A stretch of DNA of 64,000 nucleotides from Oreocharis arfaki. Lineage: Eukaryota; Chordata; Aves; Passeriformes; Paramythiidae. Position numbers and translations under genes: made by a program. Below the pieces are notes generated by a model. The model was not told the origin of the DNA. It saw only the letters and a program-made list of their open reading frames with translations, and made no database searches. Within the stretch, counting starts at the first letter, position 1. The number at the start of each line of letters is the position of its first letter. The stretch is from assembly GCA_013398015.1 (NCBI GenBank), contig VZRR01002170.1, positions 623,118 to 687,117 on the forward strand, written 5' to 3'. Shown here piece by piece: positions 39,340-53,500 of this stretch.

Positions 39340-39560
39340 TACCCAATTCGTGCTTTGGAAGCCGTGCCGCCAGGCCGCCTCCCCCGCCGGTCAGGGCTGC
39401 GGCGGCCATGCCGGGGCCGTGCTGCCGCCNGTGCGGCGGGGCGGGCGGGGGCCGCGTCCTGATGGGGACGGGCAGGGGAGGGAAGGGGAAGCTCCTCCGC
39501 GCGTGGGCCGCCGGCGGCGCCCGCAGAGCACCGCGCACCGCCCGGATTTTGTAAGGAAAT
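39340..39560 (+). promoter_or_regulatory. CpG island, probable CEBPZOS promoter and first exon
   Basis: A dense CpG cluster in otherwise AT-rich sequence, about 1.5 kb upstream of the recognised CEBPZOS exons and in the same orientation. Near its 3' edge 'ggatttt|gtaagg' makes a good splice donor at about 39,550, so a first exon of roughly 39,400-39,549 is plausible. One base (39430) is N. An open frame starting at the ATG at 39,408 encodes a glycine/arginine-rich peptide with no resemblance to CEBPZOS, so I treat this exon as untranslated or its coding status as unknown. Confidence 0.6.
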
Positions 39561-41044
39561 CCTGCCTTGTTGGCGTCAGGAGTTCGGCTTGGGTGAGTGC
39601 AGGTACACAGGGCTGTCTTGTTGGGCGCACCCCCGAGGATATACCTCTTGAGGAACGAGCTGCTGCTGTAGTTTTACAAACCCAAGCCCGCGAGCAATCC
39701 TCGGGGAGGCAGCACGCGACCACACCAGGAGCAAAGCCGACTCCTGCGTGGTTTTATAGTAACAGCAGCGGGCCAGGTAAGGATTTAAAAGGGAGAGAGG
39801 CTGTCCGCAAATGAGGCAGGATTTGATCAATCCTGTTCCAGGCGTCTGGCCTTGAGCCCTTGAAGGGATGCCCCGGCTGTGTCTGGGTCTGGCAGCCTCT
39901 GTGATTTGACATTTCCCAGGCCGAGGACAGACCCGGCTGGCAGGAGGCGGCCAGCGTCGTCTTCCGGATTATTTAGCTTCAGTCCCTCACGTGTCTTAGA
40001 CTTACAACTCCGTGCCCAGGTAGCACCGAAATAATAAGCAAAGCACCGGTTTGGTTACACAAGGAGGTGTGTTCTGCAGAGCAGCGGCCTTACTTTGCCT
40101 GCAGGGCTCTGCAGGGTGCAGCACTGGTTCGACACATCTGTGTCCCTGCAGGAAAAGAGCCTGTTCTGCTAACTGCAGGGTCAGGGCGAGCCAAAAGGCA
40201 GCTGCTGCTTTGGCTGGGAGGGCAAGAGTCCACTCATTTCAGTAGTGGTGTGGTCTTCATGCCAAGTTCAAGCTGAGCTTCACCTACTCTACTCATCAGT
40301 TTGCATGTTTTCCGAGATCCAGGTGATGTCAGGCAGTTAAATTTCAGCTGTCTTTGCATTTTTATTAGAAAATACATATAACAAAAACATGGAGAACAGA
40401 TGTTTTCAGCCTGTTGTTGTAACTTGGTGCTGGGCATTCACCTTTGGGTTTTTTCCGCCTCTTTTTCAGTTCTAGGTCCTCGTTCTTATATGCATGTGTA
40501 TTTTCTTCAATTGCAGTTCCGTAAGATGCAGTGAGCTAATCTAACAGCTCAGTAAGCTCAGAGTGAGGCTTTTACTGTTTTCTTTGTGCTAGTACTAGAA
40601 TGGGTAAGGTTCTTTTATGAGCGGCTGTAAATAATTGAAATAGCATAAATCTGTTGTGATTTTCTATTGGGTTGTCAGAGCAGCCCACTGAATGATTCAG
40701 TGAACATCTAATGCTGCACAAGGAAACAAAGCAGTTTTCCCTGGTTTTATTTGCACATCGGTCTTTAAGAGGCCTGCAGCTTCCTGTGAATCTGTAGCTT
40801 GGACCTGGTTATCACAATTGTGAGAAGTTCAGAAGACACTGTGATGATGGGACTGCGCAAACGAGTAACCTGAACAGTCTGTAAAATTATTTAAAAAAAA
40901 AAAATTTCTATCACATTATTTAATGGTGGCTGTAACTGAAGAGCTCAAATTTCGATAAATCGTGTCTAGTTAGAAAAATAGTGCATTTAATTATTCATCT
41001 TAACATATACTAGAAAAGTAACTGTGATTTATCTTTCTTGTCAG

Positions 41045-41433
41045 ATTTCAGATACACAATGCAGAAGAGGTTTCCATCCATTCTGGAAGGTGGGTGTGTA
41101 GTCATTGGTTTCAGAAGGATGGCTGAAGCTTCTGTTGCATCTTAATGTATAAAACTGAGCTTACTATTGCTTGAAACTTTCCCCAGGAGACACTGCAGAA
41201 GTTTTTATTGTTCAGGCATGAATGGAGTGTCAGACTGTTGGATAGAGACCTCAGAACTGAAGGGCAATACATTGAGTAAAACTAGCCACAAAGTGGCTAC
41301 TCTTTAGATATGTCTAACTTAGAGCTGACATGGATTTTCCTGTTTTACAGTTTATTACAAATCCAACGAGTGGTCTGGAATTCATGACATAAGGGAGAAA
41401 GACCAAATGACATGGTTAAGCAACAAGAACTGA
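41045..41433 (+). CDS. CEBPZOS: CEBPZOS, last two coding exons
   Basis: CEBPZOS is a vertebrate protein of about 80 residues with one N-terminal membrane segment, reported in mitochondria; its biochemical role is not established. Two exons are clear: 41045-41089, giving 'DFRYTMQKRFPSILE', and 41351-41433, giving 'VYYKSNEWSGIHDIREKDQ' and ending 'WLSNKN' with TGA at 41431-41433. Both are bounded by AG/GT, and the phases agree (entry with two bases, exit with one). Together they match the C-terminal half of the human protein without gaps. The exon for the N-terminus and membrane segment should lie between 39,550 and 41,044, but I could not find it. An AATAAA at 41455-41460 lies 22 bases after the stop. 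The gene runs tail-to-tail with CEBPZ. Confidence 0.88.
41351..41356 (-). terminator. Nearest polyadenylation signal for CEBPZ
   Basis: AATAAA on the minus strand (TTTATT on plus), about 155 bases past the CEBPZ stop. I see no AATAAA or ATTAAA on the minus strand between the stop and this point. It coincides with the first bases of the last CEBPZOS exon, so the CEBPZ 3' untranslated region would run antisense through that exon. Another TTTATT lies near 41,200. Confidence 0.55.
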
Positions 41434-41454
41434 AGTAAGGAAGATGTGTGATTA

Positions 41455-41460
41455 AATAAA
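41455..41460 (+). terminator. Polyadenylation signal of CEBPZOS
   Basis: AATAAA on the plus strand, 22 bases after the CEBPZOS stop codon and about 50 bases before the CEBPZ stop codon on the other strand. Confidence 0.7.
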
Positions 41461-41511
41461 AAACTATTTAAGAATAATTATCTTTAAAATGTTCACATCA
41501 AAACGTCCAGT

Positions 41512-44500
41512 TCATCTTCTCCATTTCTTGCCTTTGTACTTGTTTTTCAGCCCTCTGTGCCTGAACTGTTTCTTCTTTTTGATGATGCTTTTCACATCCC
41601 TGTTGTGAAGCCACTTGTCACGCTCTATTTCCCACTGGATCTGTTTGACATCTGTAGGGGGAAAGGTGAGAAATAAGGAGCCGATGGATACCTCTGACCA
41701 TGATGTGGCATACAGATAAATCATGTAAAAGTTAAAACTTGACTACTGTATTTACAGAAGTTAATAAAGTGCAAACTGCCTTTTTTTTTTTCGAGAAAGC
41801 TGTGGGTTTTTTCATTTCACAAAACAAACCCTATCCTCTCAGAGTTCTAGACACTGCTTTGTATTTTACTAATGCTAAACATGCTTGTGTTAGAAGCAGT
41901 GTTTGAGTGCTCCTAACATTTTTCAAGTGACACCAGCAAGACTTGTTCAAGCTTTACAGAGCTTTATTCAACCAGCATATAGACATTTAATTAGTTAGAA
42001 TTATTCCAGGGAAACTACTTTCTGCCTCACTGATACTGCAAGGAGACAGTCCAATAGGTAGGGAAAGACAGCCATACCTTAGGCCTTCTCTTCCCAGGAA
42101 TCAAGGACATTTTAACGGAGCAGAATTCACATGAATGCTTGACAAAGAGCATCCTGCCTGTCCCTCTTTACCGTCTGAGAGGAACAACGACAGCCTGCCC
42201 CTCTTCTGAAGCCTTACTCACTCCACTACTCCCGGTTAATACTTAGCACTGGGCATCTCATCACTGGAGGAAACTGTCACGTCTTACTGACACTGAACTA
42301 CTGTCCCTGCTGTGTGGTTTCTGACCCTGCACTCCAGTTAAAGGTACAGAACCTGAAGGGAAAGAAGTAAATTACAGCATTACAGCTGTCTGCTACCTGC
42401 AGCACGTACTTACTCGCATTATCTCTGTTGGCCATGGCATTCATTCCGATGTTGTCAAACTTAGACCCAGCATTTTCATCCAGCAGATAGCCAAACTTTA
42501 AAGAGAGAGATTTTAGTATTCTGCCACAAAGCAACAGGTAAAATGCTTGATCACTTTTGTTAAGTACTGATCAAACTCACCTCTTCTGCAGATGCCAGTA
42601 TACCAGCATCTTGGAGTTTCCTCTTCTTTCCGCGGCTGGATCCTTCAAACAAAGAATATTATTCTTAGGAGACAGAACTTCATATTCCCAAAGACACTAA
42701 AACAAAGTTTTACCATGTTTTAAATTTTCCAAACTTTTCTTAATGAGATCATCTGAATTAGCTATGTTGGAAATCTTTGTTCCCACCTCCCCTAATAGGA
42801 AAAAAAAGTTTCCAACCAAGAATTAAATAGCACAAATCTGTGCATCAGGTGTGAGTAACACATGCACAAACGACCAGTACAACTCCATCCTTCTTCAAAA
42901 TTCCTCCTTCAACTCTCAGCTCTTCAACAGCAGATTGTTACTGTGAATTATGCTGGTTGGGGGACAACCTCCTTTTCATTTATGGTTTATTCAAATCTGA
43001 ACCTAAATCCAAAATGTGATAATCTAGTGTGGTAAATCCCTCTGATTCCAAAGGTTTTTGGACTCTTTTATTTGTATTAAGCTTTCATGTCACTGTTTTC
43101 TCACCTTCCAGGGATCCCGCAAAATCCATATCTTTCTTTTTCTTGCCCTTTTTACTGACAGATTTCAGTTGCTTGTCATTGTTCGGGTCTGATAGAAAAA
43201 AAAAAAGCCAAATACATCAGTCTCCAATTCTCACACCATGTACATGTATTTAAAGTGCAGCAGAGACTACAATTCCTTTTTAAGTATATTTGTCATATTG
43301 GTCCGGGTCTTTAAAAGGCAGTGCACACAAGCAAATCTAGTATTTCTTCAAGCTAGACAATTAAAAATTCGTCTTTGGTGTGCTGTTCTTTATGCTTTTG
43401 TCCACAGCACCAGAAGGGAATGATACTAAGACACATAAAATACAAAAGCTAAAAGCAGACATTAGGTAAACCTTGAATGTCTGCATGGTAAGGTTGGTGA
43501 AATAATAATCTCATGAAAGATTTTATTAACAACTGTATGAACAGTTTACCTCTTCTACCCTCAGTCATCTTCCTGTAACCTTTAGTTATTCATTTAAATA
43601 CTCCATTAATCTGTGCTTTTCCAGCCACATGCAGTGTATTCTGTGTAAACTCTGCTTTTCAGTTGAAAAAATAAAACCTTGCAAGAATCAGTTATTACAG
43701 TGGTAATAAAAACTTGAGTCCATAGCTGTATTACAAGATAAGCTGTTACTTCTGAGAAAGCAATTTAAATAAGTTACCTCATCTAAAAAAATTAACATTA
43801 ACTATGTCTAAAGAAATATAAAAATGATCAATTACCATATTTTTTCATTCTTCTCCTTCAGCTTTTTTAATATTTCTGCCTACTGCAGCCAGTTATTTGT
43901 GTATTAAGCTACTTTTGTTATGCCAATGTTTTCAGAATGAAAGAAATGTGTCTCATTTGGAAATTTTTATACCTAGATGCCTAATTCCCACTCTGGCCTA
44001 GGTGACTGTGCCAGGAAATGCTTCCCTTAAGACTTCATTGTACAGAGAAGGACTTGTCATTTCTTTGCTTAAAAGCCAAGCTTCCCACCTAGATAACTAA
44101 ACTGGAATTTGCATACGTAGTTACATATTAGATGACCTATTTTAAAGCTTTTTCTTCTTGTTTTTGGGTAATAAATGGCACTTTACCTAGGTCGTTATCA
44201 TCTTCAGACACATCCATAAATACACCTCCCTCTTCATCCATATCCTCTTCAAAGTCATCCTCCATACTTCCTAAGGAGACTTCCTCATCATCCAGATCAC
44301 TGAAGCCATCTTCCTCATCAGAATCCTCCCAGTCGGCACCAGATCCCTCACCACTTTGGCCTTTCTTGCCGCTCTTGGGATTTTTTTTTATATTACTAAA
44401 AGAAGATGTAACAAGCTTAGCACTTTATCTGGAAAAATACTGTTTCCATCTAGATGACATCTATCTACTGGCAAACACTCTGTTAGGAAAGTTCAACGTC

Positions 44501-47500
44501 ATTGCTAACTACTGCAAATGTAGGCTGCGACCTAAAATACACATATTATACACTGAGGTATGTTTTCAATATTAGTATAGGGAGCTGTATTATAGAAGTC
44601 AACCATTTTAAGAAATTCTGGACAGAATCCTATTCTGAAATTAGCAGAAATGTCAGCTCCAGTATTTTATCTCCTGTGTGTCTTTGCTCCTTTTCAGAAA
44701 GTCTTCTCTGTAAAATACACAAACTGCTCTGTTAAACACCAGTCGAGATCACAAAAATGTTTCAGATTTCAGTAGGAGTTACTACAGGTCTCATGTAAGG
44801 ACTATGAGCATCCCAAGGTCATCATGATCCCTTATGGGATATGCAGAAAACCAGCATTACGCAGTGCAAAACTGATACTGCCTTTTTTGCAAGGTAATAT
44901 TCTGAGCCTTTCTGAAAGAGGTCTATCTAGTTTCACAGAGTAAAACTCTACATAGATATTAAGACAAGTAAGAACCAATCTGAAGTCTTACCCAGCAAAA
45001 TCAAGGTCATCCTGGCCAACAATGGCATTATCGGCAGCTTCAAATGTATCTAGGGAGAAAGACAAATGTTATTACTACAAAACAAGCAAAGACATAGGAA
45101 GTCATTGCATCCAGTAAGTACATGGATCTGTTGGAGCAAGTCCAGAGGGGGGCCACAAAGATGACCACAGAGCTGGAGCACCTCTCCTAGCATTGAAGTT
45201 GTTCAGCCTGGAGAGGAGAAGGCTTCAGGGTGACCTTATTGGGGCCTTCCAGTACCTACAGGATTCTACAAGAGAGCTGAGAGGGACTTTTTTCCAACGG
45301 CATGAACTGAGAGGACAAGGGGGAATGGCTTCAAACTGAAAGAGAGTTTAGATTAGGTATTAGGAAAAAATTCTTTACTGTGAGGGTAGTAAGGCACTAG
45401 AACAGGTTGCCCAGGGAAGCTGTGGATGCCCCATCCCTGGAAGTGCTCAGTGCCAGGCTGAAAGCAGCTTTGAGCAACCTGGTCTAGTGGAAGGTGTCCC
45501 TGCCCATGAAGGGGGGATGGAACAAGATGATCTTTAAGGTCCTTTCCAACCCAAGCCTTATGATTCTAGCATTGCAAAATATCTAATTTTTAGATATACA
45601 GTCATTATTTTAAGCTTCTGAATTTATGAAGCAAATTCTCATTAGAGATCTAACAATAAAAGACAAATGCAATTAGTAACAGATTCTTGTCATAAGTAAG
45701 ACATATTAATTCAGTCACTAGGTAAGAATCCTGATACAAGAATTCAGAATTATCTCAAAATACTGTAGGAAATAGTTATAGAGAGCTAACTGTTTTCTTT
45801 AAAAAATACATATAAGTACAATTTGAAATAATAAAGTAATAGACATTTTCTGGTACGCTAACAAATTTCATTTCTGGAATGAATCATACACTAATTCCAA
45901 AGCAAAATACGTGCTACAGAAGAGCTAAGACTACTGCAGAAGTTTGCCAACGACCTTACTGAACTCACAACCTCATGAAAGATATTAGAAACAATGAGAG
46001 AAACTGTAAGCGAGATTGAAAAAGGCCAAGCAGTAAAGAAAAAACAGAGGCAAATGTGACATGCTGCTAGAAAAGGTTACTCAGACTACATCAGGAAAAG
46101 AACAAAAGGACATGAACTGCCATTCATGGGTATAAGTTCAAAATGAGACAACTTCCAGCCAGTCAAACAAGCTGACTACTGCAGTGGTGGGAGCAAGAGA
46201 CCTCTTTGACAAATGGTCACCCAGCAGATAGCAGGAACTGCTGTCAGCAGGAGCATAAAGGGCAATTGGAAAGCCAGTTTTCTCCCACTCTCATATTCCT
46301 CTATCTGGTTCTTTTACACAATATGAACTATAAAAAGGATAAATTAGTAACTTGAAAAAGGAGGGAATACTGGGATAGTTACTGCAAGGAAGAACACAGC
46401 CTTACCCAATGCTCTTTCAAATTCATCATCATCCACATCTTCCACACTTTCTTCATCATCCAGACGCTTTTGTTTCTCTCTCTTCTTATCGAACTTTGAA
46501 TAAAATCTGAAATAATATATTGCTCTCAGACACAAAATTACTCAAATTGCTGTCAGACACAAAAAGGTGATGATCTTTATGACAACTTTAAAAAAAAATA
46601 AATAAACCTCCAAATAGTTTCCCATGTACGTTGCCAGTTGAAAACTGTAAGTGATGGTTTCAAACACATCTAAAATCAAGAGATTTGTATTTCCGTTGTT
46701 TTTCAAAGAATCAGTCACTACTGTAATATTTAAAACAATAACATTTCACTGGCCAAAGGTGCCAGAAGTTATTTTGAACATAATGAATTTATAAAAGGGC
46801 ACAAGAAAGATGTAAAAATCTGCCTTAGACTGAGAAGGAAAAAAGGATCAAGTTCAACTTGAATATAATTGGGAAAAAAATACAAAAGATATTCACCCAC
46901 CAAGTTTTATTAAATTTTCTCCCATAGCCCTCTTCTTTTGGGCCTTAATTTTATCTTCTGTCAGCCATTTTCACCTTCATGTAATGTAAAAGAACCACCA
47001 AACACAGAAGGCAATTTTGACCATATACAAAAGAGTACTTGGTACAGAAGACTTAAAATGTGTAATCTCAGTTTCACCCATCTTCAGTGTAACAATACTG
47101 TTAACTTTTTTTAATCTCAAAACTAACACTACTATTTTACTTATTTATTAGTATTATATTCCTCAATATTATAGTATCAATTAACTTAAAATAAATGAAG
47201 TTAATTCAAATACTAATTTTCTAAGGAGACACAGGTAACCAGTATTTTGATCTAATAAAAACAAATCTTTGCCAAATGCATATCACTTCAATTTTAGTAC
47301 TACAACTGCATTTTCATATCATAATCTGAAAGGAAATTCAAAGAAACAGAAAGAACTATGAGTAATAAAAACCTAAATACTCTGAAAAATAGTTCCTCTA
47401 ACTTTTTTTTTGCTTTGTTCCATTCTAAAAAGCTTTGATGCTAATAACATAAACCAGTTATACTCCAGCTTTCATTATATATACCTCTAATGCTTAAGAA

Positions 47501-50500
47501 TTACAACCCACAAGATATTCACCATTACCCATTACTTAAACCTTCGTTATTATAATGTCAACTTACTTAATTTTGGACTACAAGTCCCGATTGCCTTTGT
47601 TCATAGGTGATATTCTTTCCTAAGTGCTTTTGACAAATGTTAAAATTATGTCCAAGGAAAGCACTTTCATCTTAAGTCACTCAAATTAATCAAAGTTTGC
47701 AAATACTTGAAATACCAGAGAATACTTACAAAATGCAGTGGGGTTTAATGGCACTGCATTAAAAAACCAACACCTAAAATGAATGTTCACAAATATTCCA
47801 CTACCTGTGAAAGAACACTTCATCCACTGGGATTTTGCTTTCATCTTTGGCACGGAATTCCTTACTGTTGACTGCAAAAACAAAAAAAGAACTGATTTTA
47901 CCTCAAGTTGAAATGATGGTTATTCTTTTCAGAGGTTAAGCAGCACACACAGACAGAAGCAGGGTGCCATCCATTCAGTAATGGGGAGCTTATCTGAACA
48001 CCTCTTCAAAGTAACACAGTGTATATACTGTACTCCAGTGGGAAGTGTGGAAAAGACCCTATGGAAATGCTCGAGTGGCACAGCCCTAACGAGGTTCTCA
48101 GTTATGTATCAGCAAGGCAGAGGGTTGCAGTCACCTACAGCAGAAAAACATTTCAAACAACACCGTGAAAAACAGTAGGGAGTAAGATGAACTTGCTGTC
48201 ATGCACTGAAACACTGTAATCACTTCTGCCCAGCATTCCCTGGCAGTAGAAATGCTCGTCAGGAGCTGCAGAGCAGGACCATGAGCCAGCTGAGCACACT
48301 AAGGAAGGGATCAAGTCTCAACCTCCATTTCTGAGGAACTGAGGCAAAATATGGCACTGCAACAGCAGATCAACTAGGGTAATGACCAGGTTCCCTGTGG
48401 AGGAGCTTTTTACCCTCTCACATTCCCCTTCCCTCCTCCTCAGAAGTAAATCAAAAGAAGGAAGGCTACAGATTATCTCAGTGGGCACAGATTATAATAA
48501 TTTCTAAGGAACAATGGGTCAAAGTTTCTGAAACCAGATCAGCATACTCACAGAAGGGCTCTTCAAATGAACAGTAGAAGGTACCAGAGGATTTGCAATC
48601 TCAGCTCCCTACACCTCAGCAGAGATGAGCTACATGCAACAACTGCAGACTTTGTAGCTATATTAATATATCCATATTTTTGTATCATGTTTCATTTGAA
48701 AAACACTTAAATTCCCACATCCTGTCCTAAATCCTCAGTCTGCTTCAACTCAGAATAAACTGAAGAATGTGACGAAGTGCATAGGCTAAAATTCCAATTT
48801 TAAGCTTTATCAGCCATACAAGTACATCAGAACTTACTAACCTGCATAACTAAAACCTCTTTGCAACACAACAGACCCAAAGCTGGTGGAAAAGCACATC
48901 CCTGGGAATGCTACAGAGACTCTGCTACAGAAGATGGTACCTCTTCTATCCTCAAGCAGCCTTTTTTACTGATAGTTTGCCCTGGTTTTTTAACTGCTGG
49001 TTCTTACACCAAACCCTGATCTTGATTGTTGGAAACAGTGGGATCAGACAAAAGGCAGTTTATTCCTGGAGGCAGGAAGACTCTTAGCAAAATAACAGTG
49101 CCAAAGATACCTTACACTCTTCCTAACAACAGCTGCAGCTGTGACATTGTATGGAGTAATCCATATCATTTAATGAAAGAGCTTAATGGGATGTAAACAA
49201 TTATATAGATCCATTTTTCTTAAAAACAGTATTTTAAGCCATTTTTCAATCGTAATAAACAGAATAAAAATGGCTATAGAATAACTGACTTTCTCTATGT
49301 CATTTTTTCTTAAAATGACTGAATGGCTCCAAAGTTCCATCTGTGGAGATTCCATACATCCTTACAAAGAGATGAGGTCTGATCCTGAAGATCAGGCACC
49401 ACCACTGCACTCCTGATGGATGGCACTTTCTTTTATCACTAGGACAAACAGCACAGACAGTGCAGATGACACATCTACATCAACCAACCAAGGCTTTTTT
49501 AGTCATCATAACCTTAACTGACTTAAGGGGCTGACTTACCTGCAAGATTCTGCATATCCTTCATAAACTGCTTCTTCTTCGGCTGCATTACCACACTGCT
49601 GGTGTTTTCTGTATGAGAATATAAATCAGAGAGGAATTTTTATTGTATGACTATTGATACAGAACTGTTAGGAGCGGCTGATAGACCAGTGGGTTGTGCT
49701 GCCATCCATAATGACCTCAAGAGGCTGGAGAAAAGGGCTGACAGAAACCTCCTGCAGTTCAACAAGGGGAAGTGCGAAGTCCTGCACTAAAGGAAGAGCA
49801 ACCCCAGGTACCAGTATACACTGGGGGCTGCCCAGCTGGAAAGCAGCTTGGCTAAAAACACCCTGGTGGTCCTGATGGACACCCAGCTGACCATGAGCCA
49901 GCACTGTGCACCTGTAGCAAAGAAGGCTGATGAAATTCCTGCCACTTGTTCAACCACAGTTGGAGCCCTGTGCCCAGGTCCGGGCTCCCCAGTCAGACGT
50001 GTGCGTACTGGAGAGAATCAAATGATGGGTCACTAAGTTGATGGAGGAGACTCCATCTGAACATCAGGAAACACTTTTTCACTGTGAGGGCAACCGTGTG
50101 CTGGCACAGGTTACACAGAGAGGCAGTGGAGTCTCCACTCTTGGAGACATTCCAAAGTCATCTGGACAGTCTGCTCTAGGTGTCTTGGCTTGAGCCCATG
50201 ACAGCAGAGGTCCCTTCCAGCCTCAACCATTCTGTAGTTTTTACATCTCCCTGTCCCTTGCTCATTCCTGCAAAGTCAGCAGTTCTGCACTGCGAGTGTG
50301 AGGGGATGTGACTGCCGGCTGGTTCCGGGTTGCAGACATCTCTCCTGCAGCCCTGAAGACTGATCCCCCTCCTCTGTTCCACCATATGCACCCCAAATAC
50401 TTGACAAGGCCAATCTGACAGAATGAGAATTTGGACAGCACCTATAACCAAGATCACATGGTATAGAGAAGTGCCTACCTTTGCCTTTACTGAGTTTGGG

Positions 50501-53500
50501 ATTCCTGTACACAAAGCGATCCAAGAATCTCATTAATGTGAAATCCTGCAAAGGGTCACCAGAGTACTGAATGTGATTTCCCTGAAAGAAGGAAAAAGCC
50601 AAAAACCATTAAGGTCTTCATTTTAGAAAGACACCATCTAAACACAGAGGACTCAATCAGTTCAAGAACATTAAAACATACTTTAAAAAGATAAAGACTT
50701 AGGGATACTACACCACATAACCCTGACCAGGTTCTTCTTTTTGCAATTTCAGCATTTTCTTAACTAAAACACAGCTCCTCCACTTTGTTTCAGTGATAAA
50801 CTGCCTTGCAATGAACTGTGCTAACAGCAGTTAATACTCAGCATCATTTCAATACCATATAATCAAATGAAAAATAAATATTTTAAATACATATTTGTAT
50901 AGGTTTGAGCAGTTTTGGCATGGTACTACAACAGTATTTTAAAAAGGATTTGTTCCTGTAGTAGGGTTCCCCATATTTAAAAAAAATAATTAAATAAAAA
51001 GATACAAAAACCTCTTAATAAAGCTTTAAGAATCATGTAATACCTACATTCCTACAAAGTTAAAACTTTTGAGAGCAGTCAGTCTCCTTTACATATAACA
51101 CTGCAATTCCATGAAAAGCTTGGCATTTGAGTGTATGATAGAGATCTGCAGAGCTGCTAGTTACCCACAAAGTGCAAGGAGACTTTATAATGTATTCTTT
51201 CAAATGGCAAAAGACACCTAACACAAAATATCAAACTTCAAAGCAACAAACTAGCAAAATCACTTACTTCTAGTATTGTTTTTGCAAACAGGGCCACAGA
51301 TGGATGAAAATGTTCAGAAAGCTGAAAAATATGAGTAATTTATTTCTAATTAAAAAGTATGTTTTAAGACCACTCAGTGACTCACTAAATAACACACATA
51401 CACGTAGTAGTGCAAGGCTGATGTGCTCTGCACTTTAGCAACTGAAGAACCTCAAGTTCTAATCTTTTGTTTGCATTAAACACATTTTCACTTACAATTT
51501 TGAGTCAACACTAAAAAGCTGTAGTGATCAAAGCTAAGATCCAATAGTCACAAAATATTATTATTGTCCAAATCTTCACTTAGAAAATTCCTGTTCCCTA
51601 CTCAGGAACATCAGTATTGTAGGGAACATATACAAGCCCAAAGCTGAACAAGGTGTCAGCTTTAACCTTTCTGCTGTTACTCAAGTAGCTACTTCAATAA
51701 TAACCAAGTTTTTTCTCCTCTCTTCGTACAAGGGCCACACTATTAAACACAGCAACAGGAATGCAAGAATGTCCTACCTTCTTCAGTTCCCAAAGGCTTG
51801 TACTTTCAGCACCACAGTATAAAGGACTTCGGTGCATGGGATCATAGGAAGTTCCACTCTTCCTGCCTGAAGGGTGGACGGGAGAAAAACAACTTAAATT
51901 TTCTCAGGCAACTTTACCGGAGTATTATTGTCATTTCCCCATGACAGTAATGCTGCCCATCACTCCCAGCTGGACAAGCCAGGCATTCATCTGGCAGCAG
52001 GAAAAGGCTGTATTCAGCTGCCCTTCACAGTGCATGATCAGGCGCACAGGCTGAGTTCCTACCTGCTTCCAAGGAAAGCCCTCAAAACCCCTGGCCTGTT
52101 CTAGAAGGCCTTCAGGGAGGAGTGAAACTGAGCACGAGTTCAAAGCTGGACAAACTGTCCTAGCAGGCTTCACAAACAAGAGAGCAGCTACACATCCTAA
52201 CCTTGGCTACTCTGCTTGGAATGTGTTCGAACACGGAAGCAAAGAATTCCAAGCGTGTTAACCGCTAAGGCACAAGAAATGTGTTTATTACAAACTACAT
52301 GAAGTGAAACACACCAGTCATAGAGTGTTTTCATCACTGCTGAGGTAACAGATAGACTGAGTTGACTGGTTGCTTTCAACCAAATTTCAGTTTAAAAACT
52401 AAAATAATGTTTTAATAATCACTTAATCTTACAAAACTCTTGATCAACATGTCATTGTTATGCCACTCTTGGCTGTTAAATTATGTATTTTCTTGCTGAT
52501 TTACCTCCCATATTCAGATGATGCACCCATGAGGCTGTTGAATTTGAATTGTTTGTTTTAGAAGAACTTTCCATCGTACTTCTCTTTTCATCTTCTACTT
52601 CTTTGTCTGCATCCACAAATTTTTCCTCATCCTCTTCAGCCTCTTCTTGATCCTTAAAGCACTCTTCATCATCTGACTCCTAAAAAACAAGAAACATTAG
52701 CAAACAGCTTTTACTTTCCAGATTCACTCAGACTTTTCAGAAAAACGCACATAAAGTTCTTGAGCTACTTATAAAGATCTAAACAAATGATGGTCGATGT
52801 TTAAGAAATACAGATTTTTGTCCTTGATACAGGACTTAAAACTGAACTTTACTGCTTAGAACACACAAATGTAATGGCCACATTAAGAAGAATGTGGCCA
52901 TTCTTCTCAAGAAACATCTTAGCAAATGGTTACTAATAAACAAGTTAGGGAAAGGTGCTTATGAAAACAGCTCTTATTGAAAAAGCAATGATATAAAGAA
53001 ATCATCTTATACCACATGATCCTGTAACTGGACCCTTAACTCTGGTTTTACTTTCAGAAGCTCAGACAGGAGGTACAGCGTTCCACAAATGAAGGGTGGC
53101 ATTTGTCCACAGGTGACTTGAAGCAGCCTCTTCACAAAGGCCTTCACGCGCCGTAACACTACATCTGCCTTCAGAGACTTATAGACAAGATTTAGAAACA
53201 TGGATGGCTTAGAGCACGTTGCTAAAGCAGGATCTAGAAGCTTCCTGTAGGACACACAGGACAAAATATTGCTGATTGTCATAATGCACACAGGAGAAGA
53301 ACTGCTATTAATGACCATTATCTACATTTTTCAGATTGCCATCTAAAAGATTGGAAACAGTTTGCTCCCCAGTACTCAAAACCATTAAGATCAATCCTGA
53401 ACTGTCAACAGCTGTGTAATATTTCTGGGATATATGAGACTGGAGATTAAACTGGAGATTAAAAAAAAAAAAAGCTGCCTCAGTAAACAAAATATTGTAG

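Noticed and set aside
39327..39814. Overlapping open frames in the CEBPZOS CpG island
   Set aside because: The encoded glycine/arginine/proline-rich peptides do not resemble CEBPZOS or any family, and frames on both strands are open for compositional reasons.
40478..40540. A stretch reading MHVYFLQLQFRKMQ as the missing CEBPZOS membrane exon
   Set aside because: Only YFL and KM coincide with the human exon; there is an in-frame stop immediately after, and no hydrophobic helix upstream.
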